NCBI GenBank assembly: GCA_001603595.1
Contig: LUZK01000009.1
Span: 1 to 64,000 of the forward strand
Length of the DNA: 64,000 bases
Source: Bacteroidales bacterium Bact_19
GTDB lineage: Bacteria > Bacteroidota > Bacteroidia > Bacteroidales > ML635J-15
Reading direction: 5' to 3'
The position numbers and the translations under genes are program-made. The stretch's first letter is position 1; every line of letters begins with the position of its first letter. Below the pieces are notes generated by a model. That model did no database searches, had not been told where the DNA came from, and saw nothing but the letters and a program-made list of their open reading frames with translations. This document shows, piece after piece, positions 19,332-29,515 of the stretch.

Positions 19332-20387
19332 ATGAAAAAAATGAGAATTTATTTTGCCTTATTGGCAGTAGCTTTCGGAGCTGTAATATTCAGCAGCTGT
19401 AATAAAGAATATGCAGAACCTACAATTAACTGGACAGGTTCAGTGTCTCGTAACATCAGTTTTGATGATGATTCAAACTGGAACCTTGATTTAAACATTA
19501 CTTTTGCTGCAGAAGCAGGTCTTGAAGAGATTCAAATTTGGAAGAATATTCACAAAGGTCTTGATGTTATAGAAGTAAGACTCTCTGATCCAACGGGTTA
19601 TGCTGGCTTAACTACTTTTGAATACAACTTTACTATGAACCACACTTTAAGTGATTTTACCGGTGGTGTTACAAAGATTGTTTATGAATTTATAGTAAAA
19701 GATAAAGAAGGACAAACTGCAACCAAGGAATATACTTTCTTTGTGATCGAAGCATTTAATGTAACTTTTGTTGTAAAAGACGGTTTCAATAACAATATTA
19801 CAGATGCAGTTATTACACTCGGAACAAAAACCAATGATGCAGGAGTTTATTTATTTGAATACATCAAACCAGAATTAGAATACAACTACGAAGTAGTTCG
19901 TAACGGTTATGAAACTGTTTCCGGAACATTTACAATGCCCGGAAATGACACTACAATTAACGTAGTAATGACAACTAAACTTGCTGCTGAATGGTCAGCT
20001 GATATCGTACTTGCTTTATCTTCTCAAGTAAGCTGGGCTACATATAATGGAGTATTAGTTGGTCAATACCAATCAAATGATTTAGGTATGGCATATACTT
20101 ATACAAACGCAGGTATTGGAAGAATTACTACTACAAGCAATTGCTCAGGCTTTGTTGAAGTAAATGTTGAGAATATTACAAGTTATGATGCATTGGTAAA
20201 TGCTTATAATAACGGAACTGCTGTTACTCAGTACGACCTGAATGTTGATGAAATTAGAGCTTACCAGACTAAATATTTTGCAGTTAAATTTACTGACAAT
20301 ACATATAAATTGGTATGGTATAAATTTGGACATCGTTCACCTACCACAGGAAATATTCTAGGTTTTGCATATAAAGGCAAAGCATAA
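19332..20387 (+). CDS. Hypothetical lipoprotein with carboxypeptidase-regulatory-like domain
   Basis: Lipobox VIFSSC; VKDGFNNNITDAVITLGTKTNDAGVYLFEYIKPELEYNYEVVRNGYETVSGTF resembles CarboxypepD_reg-like domains. Confidence 0.6.
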   Translation: MKKMRIYFALLAVAFGAVIFSSCNKEYAEPTINWTGSVSRNISFDDDSNWNLDLNITFAAEAGLEEIQIWKNIHKGLDVIEVRLSDPTGYAGLTTFEYNFTMNHTLSDFTGGVTKIVYEFIVKDKEGQTATKEYTFFVIEAFNVTFVVKDGFNNNITDAVITLGTKTNDAGVYLFEYIKPELEYNYEVVRNGYETVSGTFTMPGNDTTINVVMTTKLAAEWSADIVLALSSQVSWATYNGVLVGQYQSNDLGMAYTYTNAGIGRITTTSNCSGFVEVNVENITSYDALVNAYNNGTAVTQYDLNVDEIRAYQTKYFAVKFTDNTYKLVWYKFGHRSPTTGNILGFAYKGKA

Positions 20388-20408
20388 TATTTAAAAGGAT
20401 TATAAAGT

Positions 20409-20437
20409 AAAAGGCTGTCAATTAGGCAGCCTTTTTT
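20409..20437 (+). terminator. Intrinsic terminator
   Basis: AAAAGGCTG-N9-CAGCCTTTTTT. Confidence 0.75.
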
Positions 20438-20494
20438 ATTTGAATGATTTTTGAAACTTTCGTTTGAAAATGGTATTTTTGTAAAAAAAATAAT

Positions 20495-20821
20495 ATGGGA
20501 TTTAGCTTTTTCAGATTACCTTCGCATAATGTTTTTGATTATAAACCCAGATTTTACGATCCGGAAAAAGAAGAACGCCGTGAAAAACTTAACGAACTTC
20601 GGATTAGTCAGGGAAAAGAACCTTTGTATGATAATGCAGAGGAAGAATATAAACCGGGTAGCTTAATAAAAGGCAATTTCCGGCCTAAAATGAAAAGAAG
20701 ATCGTATCGTGACAGAAATAGAACCTTGAGATTAATCCTAATAACAATATTTCTGCTTTTTATGGCTTATATAATTTTAATTGCAGATTTTTCTTCATTG
20801 GTTAAATTATTTATGAAATAA
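20495..20821 (+). CDS. Small hypothetical protein with C-terminal TM, upstream of mutL
   Basis: 108-aa ORF, TAATG overlap with mutL start, C-terminal TM LRLILITIFLLFMAYIILIA. Confidence 0.6.
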   Translation: MGFSFFRLPSHNVFDYKPRFYDPEKEERREKLNELRISQGKEPLYDNAEEEYKPGSLIKGNFRPKMKRRSYRDRNRTLRLILITIFLLFMAYIILIADFSSLVKLFMK

Positions 20822-22656
20822 TGACGGATGTAGTTAAGTTATTACCGGATTCGGTTGCTAATCAAATAGCTGCAGGTGAGGTTGTTCAGCGTCCTGCTTC
20901 TGTGGTTAAGGAATTAGTAGAAAATGCAATTGATGCCGGTACTAAAGAAATAAAAATAATAATAAAAGATGCAGGAAAAACCCTTATTCAGGTTATTGAT
21001 AATGGTAAAGGAATGACTCCGATTGATGCCAGAATGTGTTTTGAACGTCATGCCACATCAAAAATTTCCAGTGCTGAGGATCTTTTCAAAATTCGCACTA
21101 TGGGCTTCAGAGGCGAAGCTCTTGCTTCTATTGCTGCCGTTGCTACTGTTGAGTTAAAAACCCGACGTCCCGAGGACGAAATTGGAACTCATATTTTAAT
21201 TTCCGGTTCAGAAGTTAAAAGTCAGGAACCTGTATATTGTCCTGCCGGGGCAAGTTTTAGCGTTAAAAACATTTTTTTCAATATTCCTGCCAGAAGAAAA
21301 TTCCTTAAATCAGATCAGGTAGAATATAAACATATCCTAAACGAAATACATAGAGTTGCTCTGGCTTATCCGGAGATTGCTTTTGAATTAATTAATAATG
21401 GTAATATAGAACTAAACTTAAAACCCGAACAACTAAAACAACGAATTGCCGCAATTTTCGGGAAAAGCATTTTAAATAGTTTAATACAGATTAATGTAGA
21501 TACATCAATAGTTAAAATTTACGGATACATCGGAAAACCTGATAGAACAAGAAAAACTACATACGAACAGTTCTTCTTTGTTAATAATCGCTTTATGATA
21601 CATCCTTATTTCAGGAAAGCTGTTCTGAATGCTTACGAAAAACTAATTCCAGAAGGAGAATATCCATCTTTTTTCATATTTTTTGAAACAGATCCATCTG
21701 GGATTGATGTAAATATTCATCCCACTAAGACAGAAATAAAATTTGAAGATGAAAACTCAATCTTTCATATTCTGCATGCTGCTGTTAAAGAAAGTCTGGG
21801 AAAGTTTTCAATCGTTCCTCCACTGGAATTTGAAGAAGATATTACTAGAGATATTCATCTAACATCAAAAACAGAGTTTAAACCACCTTCAATAACAGTA
21901 AACCCCGATTATAATCCTTTTGGTAAAGAAAATACATACAAACGAAATCTCGTTCCGAGAAATTGGGAAAAATTATATACGGCTAATTCCGAAATTGAAA
22001 AGAATCCGGATGATTTTTTCTTACCGGGATTTGATAATCAAAATGATACTCAAACAAAAATAGATTTAGAGAATAATACAAATGAAGAAAAAATCCATAA
22101 TAAATTTTTACAGATAAAACATAAGTATATCATAACATCCGTGAAATCCGGGATGATGATCATTGACCAAGATAGGGCACTTGAACGAATATTATTTGAA
22201 AAATTTATGCTTTTGTTAGAGACACGTAAAGGTGTCTGTCAAAAAACCTTATTTCCAGTAATATACGAACCAAGCCCGGAGGAAAGAGCAGTTTTGATGG
22301 AAATTATAATCGAATTGAACAACATAGGATTTCAGATTGTTTTAAAAGGGACGGATAAGTGCGAAATTCAAGGGATTCCGGGAGAACTTACAGATATGAA
22401 TCCAGTAGAGCTGGTGAGAGATATGATTTATGTTATGGCAGAAGTTTCAGCAGATCCTAAATTAGTGCTAAACGAAAAAATTGCTCTGGCACTTTCAAGG
22501 TCAGCAGTGTCAAAGACAAATAGGATTCTTTCCGAAAACGAAATGCAAATGCTTTTTTATGATCTTATGAGTTGTAAAAATCACAATTATACTCCGGACG
22601 GAAAAAAAATTTTAGAAATAATAAGTTCAGAGGAAATAGAAAAAAAATTAAATTAA
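20821..22656 (+). CDS. mutL: DNA mismatch repair protein MutL
   Basis: VVKLLPDSVANQIAAGEVVQRPASVVKELVENAIDAG, GFRGEALASIAAV, NIHPTKTEIKF. Confidence 0.97.
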   Translation: MTDVVKLLPDSVANQIAAGEVVQRPASVVKELVENAIDAGTKEIKIIIKDAGKTLIQVIDNGKGMTPIDARMCFERHATSKISSAEDLFKIRTMGFRGEALASIAAVATVELKTRRPEDEIGTHILISGSEVKSQEPVYCPAGASFSVKNIFFNIPARRKFLKSDQVEYKHILNEIHRVALAYPEIAFELINNGNIELNLKPEQLKQRIAAIFGKSILNSLIQINVDTSIVKIYGYIGKPDRTRKTTYEQFFFVNNRFMIHPYFRKAVLNAYEKLIPEGEYPSFFIFFETDPSGIDVNIHPTKTEIKFEDENSIFHILHAAVKESLGKFSIVPPLEFEEDITRDIHLTSKTEFKPPSITVNPDYNPFGKENTYKRNLVPRNWEKLYTANSEIEKNPDDFFLPGFDNQNDTQTKIDLENNTNEEKIHNKFLQIKHKYIITSVKSGMMIIDQDRALERILFEKFMLLLETRKGVCQKTLFPVIYEPSPEERAVLMEIIIELNNIGFQIVLKGTDKCEIQGIPGELTDMNPVELVRDMIYVMAEVSADPKLVLNEKIALALSRSAVSKTNRILSENEMQMLFYDLMSCKNHNYTPDGKKILEIISSEEIEKKLN

Positions 22657-22662
22657 TAAATT

Positions 22663-23394
22663 ATGTACTATCAACGAAAAGGATTTTTTGATTTACCTCC
22701 GGTGGTTCAAACCTTATTGGGGTTAAATATATTTTTATTTATTTTAAGAATGATATTTCCGGAATTAGTAATGCACCTTGCTATTTTCAATTACAAATCA
22801 GAGTTTTTCAAACCATTTCAGTTTATAACTCACATGTTTATGCATGGAGATTTCTGGCATTTATTCTTTAATATGTTTGCCTTGTACATGTTTGGCCGAA
22901 TTCTCGAAGAAGTCTGGGGACCAAAAAGGTTCTTTATTTATTATTTTGTTACCGGAATAGGAGCTGCTCTAATCCACATGACTGTAATGAGCGTCGAAAT
23001 GAATATACTAATGTCTAAAATGAGCCCTGAAAAAATAGATTTGGTTTTGAGTCAAGGAGCTCAAGCTCTACTGACAGGTCGTAATTTTATAGATCCTCAA
23101 ATGAGGGATTTAAATCTTATGCTTAATACTCCCACAGTTGGGGCATCAGGTGCAATTTACGGTTTATTGTTGGCTTTTGGAATGTTGTTTCCCAATGCTG
23201 TGATTTATGTTTATTTTGCCATCCCCATGAAAGCAAAATATCTTGTTTTAATTTTCATGGCGATTGAATTATATCTCGGATTCCTCAACAAAGCTGGTGA
23301 TAATATCGCTCATTTTGCTCATCTCGGGGGGATGCTCTTTGGTCTTATATTTATTTTAATTTGGGGAAAATTCGATTATAACAGATGGAATTAA
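22663..23394 (+). CDS. Rhomboid family intramembrane serine protease
   Basis: HMFMHGDFWHLFFNMFALYMFG, catalytic GASGAIYG, HFAHLGGMLFG. Confidence 0.92.
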   Translation: MYYQRKGFFDLPPVVQTLLGLNIFLFILRMIFPELVMHLAIFNYKSEFFKPFQFITHMFMHGDFWHLFFNMFALYMFGRILEEVWGPKRFFIYYFVTGIGAALIHMTVMSVEMNILMSKMSPEKIDLVLSQGAQALLTGRNFIDPQMRDLNLMLNTPTVGASGAIYGLLLAFGMLFPNAVIYVYFAIPMKAKYLVLIFMAIELYLGFLNKAGDNIAHFAHLGGMLFGLIFILIWGKFDYNRWN

Positions 23395-23395
23395 A

Positions 23396-24292
23396 ATGAG
23401 CTTTACGCAAGAATTAAAATATAGCTGGAAAACAAAGAATAACTTTAATATTCTTATCTACCTGAATCTAATAGTTTTTATTGGCATTAAACTCATCGAA
23501 CTTATTTATTTTTTTATTGGCGAAAATCCGCTCGAAATAGTTAGCTGGTTTGCTGTTCCTGCTGATTTGAACACTCTTATTGTTAGGCCCTGGACAATAA
23601 TCTCTTACATGTTTACTCATGAGAATTTTCTGCATATTTTGTTTAATTTACTTGCATTTTACTGGTTTGCAAGAATGTTTTTGATGTATTTTTCACAGCG
23701 TCAATTGCTGAGTATATATATTATCGGAGGGCTTAGCGGAGCTTTGTTTTACATAGTAGCCTTTAATTTAATTACTGTTTTTAACAAATATTCCGAAATT
23801 TCCATTGCAATTGGGGCTTCGGCTTCGGTTATGGCTGTTGTTTTTAGTATAGCTCTTTTGGTTCCTAATAATAGTGTTTATCTTTTGTTTTTTGGTGAAA
23901 TAAAATTAAAATATATTGCTTTTGGTTTTATTGTGCTTGATTTGGTGAGTATCCCATTAAGTAATGCGGGAGGGCATATTGCTCATATAGGTGGTGCTTT
24001 TTCTGGAGCATTATTTGTATATTTTTATCGAAAAGGTACAGACATTACGATTTGGCTGTCGCGATTGATTTATGGGATTAAAGAATTTTTTATTCCTCAA
24101 AAGAAATTACGCATTAAGGTTAATACTGCCAAAAATCAAGCAAGATACGAAAATGATGAAGAATATAATGCGAGGAAAAAGGCCGAACAAGAAGAAATAA
24201 ATGCCATTCTCGACAAAATTTCACGATCCGGTTATGAAAGCTTAAGTGATGAAGAAAAAGTAAAACTTTTTAATATGAGTAATCGAAAATGA
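23396..24292 (+). CDS. Rhomboid family intramembrane serine protease (second, tandem copy)
   Basis: MFTHENFLHILFNLLAFYWF, GASASVMAVVF, HIAHIGGAFSG. Confidence 0.9.
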   Translation: MSFTQELKYSWKTKNNFNILIYLNLIVFIGIKLIELIYFFIGENPLEIVSWFAVPADLNTLIVRPWTIISYMFTHENFLHILFNLLAFYWFARMFLMYFSQRQLLSIYIIGGLSGALFYIVAFNLITVFNKYSEISIAIGASASVMAVVFSIALLVPNNSVYLLFFGEIKLKYIAFGFIVLDLVSIPLSNAGGHIAHIGGAFSGALFVYFYRKGTDITIWLSRLIYGIKEFFIPQKKLRIKVNTAKNQARYENDEEYNARKKAEQEEINAILDKISRSGYESLSDEEKVKLFNMSNRK

Positions 24293-25386
24293 AAAAGTTT
24301 ATCAAAATAACATTAATTGTTATCAATATTATTTTTTCAGTTTTATTGTTGCTTTCTTATGTCTCACTGAATATTGGCGGTATAAAGCATTTAAGTGTTA
24401 TTATCCCTTTTATTTTTATTATTTTGTTTGTCGTCAATGTTTTTTTTCTGGTTTTTTGGCTCTTCATCAATTGGAAATACTCAATAATTACTGTTTTGCC
24501 AATCATTCTAGGAATAGAATATGTTTTTATGGTTATTCCGGTAGATTCATACTTTTCAACTCCCCAAAAAGAACCTGAATTTAAAATAATTAGCTATAAT
24601 GTTGCAAACTTTGGTTTGTACAATTGGAAAAAGAATCTGGAACTAAGAACAAATATGATAAAATTGATATCTGATGAAAAACCCGATATTATTTGCTTAC
24701 AAGAAGCATATTGGCATACTAAAAATAAAGACTTCAAAACAATATCAGAAATACTTAATTTGCTAAATCTTAAGTATCAAGCCAGTTTCCCTATTTTGCG
24801 TGGAGAAGACAAACAGGATAATTACGGTTTGGCTCTTTTGTCGCGATTCCCTGTAATAAATACCTATAAGCACCGCTTCGAGAATTCATACAATGGCTTT
24901 ATGTTTGCCGATATCATTATTCAGGATGATACTGTCAGAGTGTTTAATTGTCATCTGGAATCACTTAAGTTTGATGAAAGTGATTATGAAACATTAAAAC
25001 ACATTTCTTCTGAAAATAAAATAGATAAAAGTCTTCTGAAAAAATATTTTCGTTCGGCAATAAAGAAACAAGAACAGGTGAATAATATACGCCAGGTTAT
25101 GGATACTACTTCATATCCGATTTTTTTATGTGGTGATTTTAATGATTTCCCTCTTTCAAATACGCATGTCAAATTATCAAGAGGACTCAAAGATACCTAT
25201 ATCAGACGCGGAAAAATTCCGGGTTATACATGGAAAGCAGCAGGATTGAAATTCAGGATTGATTTTATATTTTACAATCCGACAAAGTTTGATTGTTATT
25301 CTCATAAGATTATTAGAGAGGATTTGTCCGACCATTATTGCATAAGTGCCGAATTTTTTAAAAACGAGAATAAAGAAAATGAGTGA
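24289..25386 (+). CDS. Endonuclease/exonuclease/phosphatase family protein
   Basis: FKIISYNVANFG, DIICLQEAYW, FLCGDFNDFPLSNTH, FRIDFIFY, LSDHYCISAEF. Confidence 0.9.
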   Translation: MKKFIKITLIVINIIFSVLLLLSYVSLNIGGIKHLSVIIPFIFIILFVVNVFFLVFWLFINWKYSIITVLPIILGIEYVFMVIPVDSYFSTPQKEPEFKIISYNVANFGLYNWKKNLELRTNMIKLISDEKPDIICLQEAYWHTKNKDFKTISEILNLLNLKYQASFPILRGEDKQDNYGLALLSRFPVINTYKHRFENSYNGFMFADIIIQDDTVRVFNCHLESLKFDESDYETLKHISSENKIDKSLLKKYFRSAIKKQEQVNNIRQVMDTTSYPIFLCGDFNDFPLSNTHVKLSRGLKDTYIRRGKIPGYTWKAAGLKFRIDFIFYNPTKFDCYSHKIIREDLSDHYCISAEFFKNENKENE

Positions 25387-26439
25387 TATCGAAATTTTTA
25401 ATAAAACTTTCACTATTACGCAAATAGTTCTGGCGACAATCTCACTATTTGCAATGTTTTTTTTGATTTATATTAATAAATTATTTTTTAATCGAAAAAA
25501 AATCAGGACAGTTCTAGGGATAAAAAATTCCAGAATATTATCGAATTTTTTTTTAGTTTTAATTTTTTTCTTGGAATATTGTCTTTTTCAGAATCATTGG
25601 GTTTTAAATTCAACAGGATTTTAAACATAAAAATTTTATTAACTCAAAATGTTAAAATATATCTATACCATTTATTGATTTTGTATCTGATAATTGTTGG
25701 CACCAAGGTTTTGATAATATTATTGGAATTTAGTTTTAATAAAAGGTACAAAAACGAAGATCTGGAAAAAGGAAAAGCTCACAGTTTTTATTTAATTGCA
25801 AAATATTTTATCTATGTAATTGCAATAACCATTTTTGTTGAATCTTTAGGTTTTAATGTAACCATACTTATTGCTTCATTATCAGCACTTTTGATTGGGG
25901 TAGGTTTTGGTATTCAGGATGTATTTAAAGATTTGGTTTCAGGGTTTATTATTTTATTTGAACGAACAATTAAAGTTGGAGACATTGTGGAGTTAAATAA
26001 TGGTATTATTGGACGTGTTTCAAAAATAAGACTGAGATCATCGGTTTTAATTACACGAAATGATGTGGAAATAATTGTTCCTAACAGCAAATTTATAATT
26101 GATAATATTATTAATTGGACTCTAAACAGTCCAATAACTCGACATTATATTGACGTGGGAGTTGCATATGGCAGTGATGTAAGATTAGTTGAATCTCTTC
26201 TTTTGACAGCAGCAAAATCTTCTGCTGATGTTTCAGAAGAGGTTTCTCCCTCTGTTCAATTTATTGACTTTGCTGATTCTGCTCTGCAATTTCGATTATT
26301 CTTTTACTCTCAAAATAATTTCAGAATTGAAAAAACTAAAAGCGATATCCGTTTCCAAATTGATAAATTATTTAGAGAAAACAATATTCAAATTCCTTTT
26401 CCACAGCGTGTTATACATCTAAATACGAAAAATGATTAA
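25379..26439 (+). CDS. MscS family mechanosensitive channel, split by an apparent -1 frameshift near 25564-25570
   Basis: N-terminal frame (ATG 25379, MSDIEIFNKTFTITQIVLATISLFAMFFLIY...FFLVLIFFL) continues in -1 frame as GILSFSESLGFKFNRILNIK...; C-terminal part has MscS core VGFGIQDVFKDLVSGFIILFERTIKVGDIVEL, VPNSKFIIDNIINWT; no ATG opens the downstream frame (TTG only). Confidence 0.75.
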
Positions 26440-26481
26440 ACTTTTAATAGAGAATTTTGTTTTTGAGGAAAATTTACAAAA

Positions 26482-27621
26482 ATGAATTTTCAGAATTTTA
26501 ACCTTGCATATAGATACAAATCAAAGAAGGAGCTAAAAAATTCTTTAATAGTTTTTAAAATTATCACAAGTCCTTTTTTAGTAAGTCTAGGAAGTAGCCT
26601 AATTAAAATAGCACAAAGATTAAAATTGCCGCTTAAACCTTTTACTGCAAATATTTATAAACATTTTTGCGGGGGAGAAAGTTTGGATGATGTAATTGCT
26701 TTATCTGAAAAGTTGTCAAAATACGGAGTGAAAAGTATTCCTGACTATTCCGTTGAAGGTCAGGCTGAAGAAGAATCTTTTTCTAAACTCGAAAATGAAG
26801 TGCTTAAAACTATAAAAATTGCTCACAATAATCCTGATATTCCGTTTGCCGTTTTTAAACCAACCGGTTTAGTAAATCCGGAACTTTTGACAAAAGATTC
26901 TGATATCCAAAATCCTGAATTTAAAAAATTTATCGAACGATTTAACAGAATATTCAGCTATGCTCGTGAATTAAATGTTAGGGTGCTTGTTGATGCCGAA
27001 GATTTTGTATATCAACATAAAATTGACGATACTCTTCTGAATTTCATGAAACGCTACAACAAGTCTTTTCCTGTAGTATTTACTACTCTACAGATGTATA
27101 GAACAGATAGATTAGATTATTTAAAATTTTTGCTTACCGAAGCAGAAAAAAATGATTTTATTCTTGGAATTAAATTTGTTCGAGGTGCCTATATGGAAAA
27201 AGAAAGAGCAATGGCAAAAAAATCTAATTATCCTGATCCAATTTATAAAACTAAAGTAGAAACGGACAATGCATATAATTCTGCACTAAAATTTGCTGTT
27301 GAAAATATTAATCGGATAAATATTTTTTGTGCCACTCATAATGAAGAATCAACCCTGTATTTAATTTCTTTGATTGATACTTTAAGGATTTCGCATTCTG
27401 ATGAGAGAATATTCTTTAGTCAGTTATATGGTATGCGTGATAACATTAGTTTTGCTTTGGCTTCTGAAGGCTTTAATGTTGCCAAATACATTCCCTACGG
27501 ACCTGTAAATAAAGTAATTCCTTATTTAATTCGCCGGGCACAGGAAAATTCATCTGCTTCATCACATTCTAAATCAGAACTAGCAATGTTGAAAGAAGTC
27601 TTAAAAAATAAAAATAATTAA
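26482..27621 (+). CDS. Proline dehydrogenase
   Basis: YKSKKELKNSLIVFKIITSP, FCGGESLDD, VLVDAEDFVYQ, GIKFVRGAYMEKER, FSQLYGMRDNISF, YIPYGPVNKVIPYLIRRAQEN. Confidence 0.93.
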   Translation: MNFQNFNLAYRYKSKKELKNSLIVFKIITSPFLVSLGSSLIKIAQRLKLPLKPFTANIYKHFCGGESLDDVIALSEKLSKYGVKSIPDYSVEGQAEEESFSKLENEVLKTIKIAHNNPDIPFAVFKPTGLVNPELLTKDSDIQNPEFKKFIERFNRIFSYARELNVRVLVDAEDFVYQHKIDDTLLNFMKRYNKSFPVVFTTLQMYRTDRLDYLKFLLTEAEKNDFILGIKFVRGAYMEKERAMAKKSNYPDPIYKTKVETDNAYNSALKFAVENINRINIFCATHNEESTLYLISLIDTLRISHSDERIFFSQLYGMRDNISFALASEGFNVAKYIPYGPVNKVIPYLIRRAQENSSASSHSKSELAMLKEVLKNKNN

Positions 27622-27630
27622 GTAGGTTAT

Positions 27631-29418
27631 TTAGTCGAGTCTTAATACTGCTAAAAATGCTGATTGAGGTACTTCGACATTACCAATTTGTCTCATTCGT
27701 TTTTTTCCTTTTTTCTGTTTTTCGAGCAATTTACGTTTACGGGTAATATCACCTCCATAACATTTAGCAGTAACATCTTTACGAAGGGCTTTGACAGTTT
27801 CGCGGGCAATGATTTTGCTACCAATAGCAGCTTGGATTGCAACATCAAATTGTTGTCTCGGAATCAACTCCCTGAGTTTTTCACACATTCTGCGTCCAAA
27901 ATTGTAAGCATTGCTAACGTGGGTAAGAGTAGAAAGAGCATCAACCATATCTCCGTTTAGCAATATGTCGAGGCGAACAAGTTTTGATTCTTTATATCCT
28001 GAATGATGATAGTCGAAAGACGCATAGCCTCTCGAAATGCTTTTTAGTTTGTCATAAAAATCAAATACTATTTCGCCCAATGGTAGATCGAAAGTTAGTT
28101 CTACTCTATCTGTACTTAAATATATTTGGTTTAATAAAGTTCCGCGTTTATCAAGGCAAAGTTTTATAATCGAACCAACATATTCTGACCTGGTGATAAC
28201 CGTACCTTTAATATAAGGTTCTTCAACTCTGTCGAGGTGGTTCGGAGCAGGCATCCCCGATGGATTATGTACTTCTATGCATTCTCCTTTTGTGGTATAT
28301 GCCAAATATTGAACGTTCGGTACAGTAGTTATTACATCCATATCGAATTCGCGATCGAGGCGTTCCTGAACTATTTCCATGTGTAATAGTCCGAGGAATC
28401 CGCAGCGAAATCCAAAACCAAGAGCCGCAGAAGATTCAGGAACAAATGTTAGCGAAGCGTCGTTTAACTGCAATCTTTCCAGTGATGCTCGCAGTTCTTC
28501 ATAGTCATCAGCATCAACCGGATAAATACCTGCAAAAAGCATAGGTTTTACTTCCGAAAATCCTTCAATGGCTCTTTCGCATGGACGTTCAACGTGAGTT
28601 ATTGTATCACCGACTTTGACTTCGGCAGCAGATTTTATTCCTGAGATTATATATCCTACATCACCAGCTTTTAAAACATCTCGCGGTTGATATCCAAGTT
28701 TTAAAATTCCGATTTCATCAGCATGATAATCACTGCCTGTATTAAAAAACTTTACATGATCTTTAACTCTGAGAGTGCCGTTAAAAATTCTGAAATAAGC
28801 AATAACTCCGCGGTATGAATTAAAAACAGAGTCAAAAATCAGAGCTTCGAGCGGAGCATTTTCGTCGCCAATCGGTGAAGGAATACGCTCTATTATTGCT
28901 TTTAAGATTTCTTCTACTCCAAAACCTGTTTTTCCGCTGGCATGAATGATTTCTTCGCGTTTACAACCGATTAAGTCAATTATCTGATCCTCGGTGTCTT
29001 CAACCATTGCCGCATCGAGATCAATCTTATTTACTATTGGGATTATTTCAAGATTATTGTCAATTGCCTGATACAGCACAGAAATAGTTTGAGCTTGTAC
29101 TCCCTGAGTTGCATCAACTATTAGTAAGGCACCTTCGCAAGCAGCAATTGAACGGCTAACTTCGTAAGAAAAATCTACATGCCCTGGAGTATCAATAAGG
29201 TTTAAAATATATTTTTCATTATTATAGAGATACTCCATTTGAATTGCATGACTTTTAATAGTAATACCTCGTTCTCTTTCAAGATCCATATTATCGAGAA
29301 CCTGATCCTGAAATTTTCTCTCATCAATAGTTTTAGTTTCTTGCAGTAACCGATCGGCAAGTGTACTTTTACCGTGATCTATATGGGCAATTATGCAAAA
29401 GTTTCTTATATTCTTCAT
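27631..29418 (-). CDS. lepA: Elongation factor 4 (LepA)
   Basis: [41 protein letters not shown], complete 595-aa LepA with C-terminal [30 protein letters not shown]. Confidence 0.98.
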   Translation of the reverse strand: MKNIRNFCIIAHIDHGKSTLADRLLQETKTIDERKFQDQVLDNMDLERERGITIKSHAIQMEYLYNNEKYILNLIDTPGHVDFSYEVSRSIAACEGALLIVDATQGVQAQTISVLYQAIDNNLEIIPIVNKIDLDAAMVEDTEDQIIDLIGCKREEIIHASGKTGFGVEEILKAIIERIPSPIGDENAPLEALIFDSVFNSYRGVIAYFRIFNGTLRVKDHVKFFNTGSDYHADEIGILKLGYQPRDVLKAGDVGYIISGIKSAAEVKVGDTITHVERPCERAIEGFSEVKPMLFAGIYPVDADDYEELRASLERLQLNDASLTFVPESSAALGFGFRCGFLGLLHMEIVQERLDREFDMDVITTVPNVQYLAYTTKGECIEVHNPSGMPAPNHLDRVEEPYIKGTVITRSEYVGSIIKLCLDKRGTLLNQIYLSTDRVELTFDLPLGEIVFDFYDKLKSISRGYASFDYHHSGYKESKLVRLDILLNGDMVDALSTLTHVSNAYNFGRRMCEKLRELIPRQQFDVAIQAAIGSKIIARETVKALRKDVTAKCYGGDITRKRKLLEKQKKGKKRMRQIGNVEVPQSAFLAVLRLD

Positions 29419-29435
29419 ATAAATTTAAATTGCCG

Positions 29436-29466
29436 CAAATATAAAATAAATTAAGGGAATTTTCAA
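29436..29466 (-). promoter_or_regulatory. Bacteroidota-type promoter for lepA
   Basis: On minus strand TTG-N20-TATATTTG, -7 box 18 bp upstream of lepA ATG. Confidence 0.5.
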
Positions 29467-29469
29467 TAA

Positions 29470-29495
29470 AAAAGCCCTTCAAAAGAAGGGCTTTT
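29470..29495 (-). terminator. Intrinsic terminator downstream of cDPG synthetase-like gene
   Basis: AAAAGCCCTTC-AAAA-GAAGGGCTTTT perfect stem with T-run on the minus strand. Confidence 0.8.
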
Positions 29496-29515
29496 CTATA
29501 TTGTGTATTAAAAAA

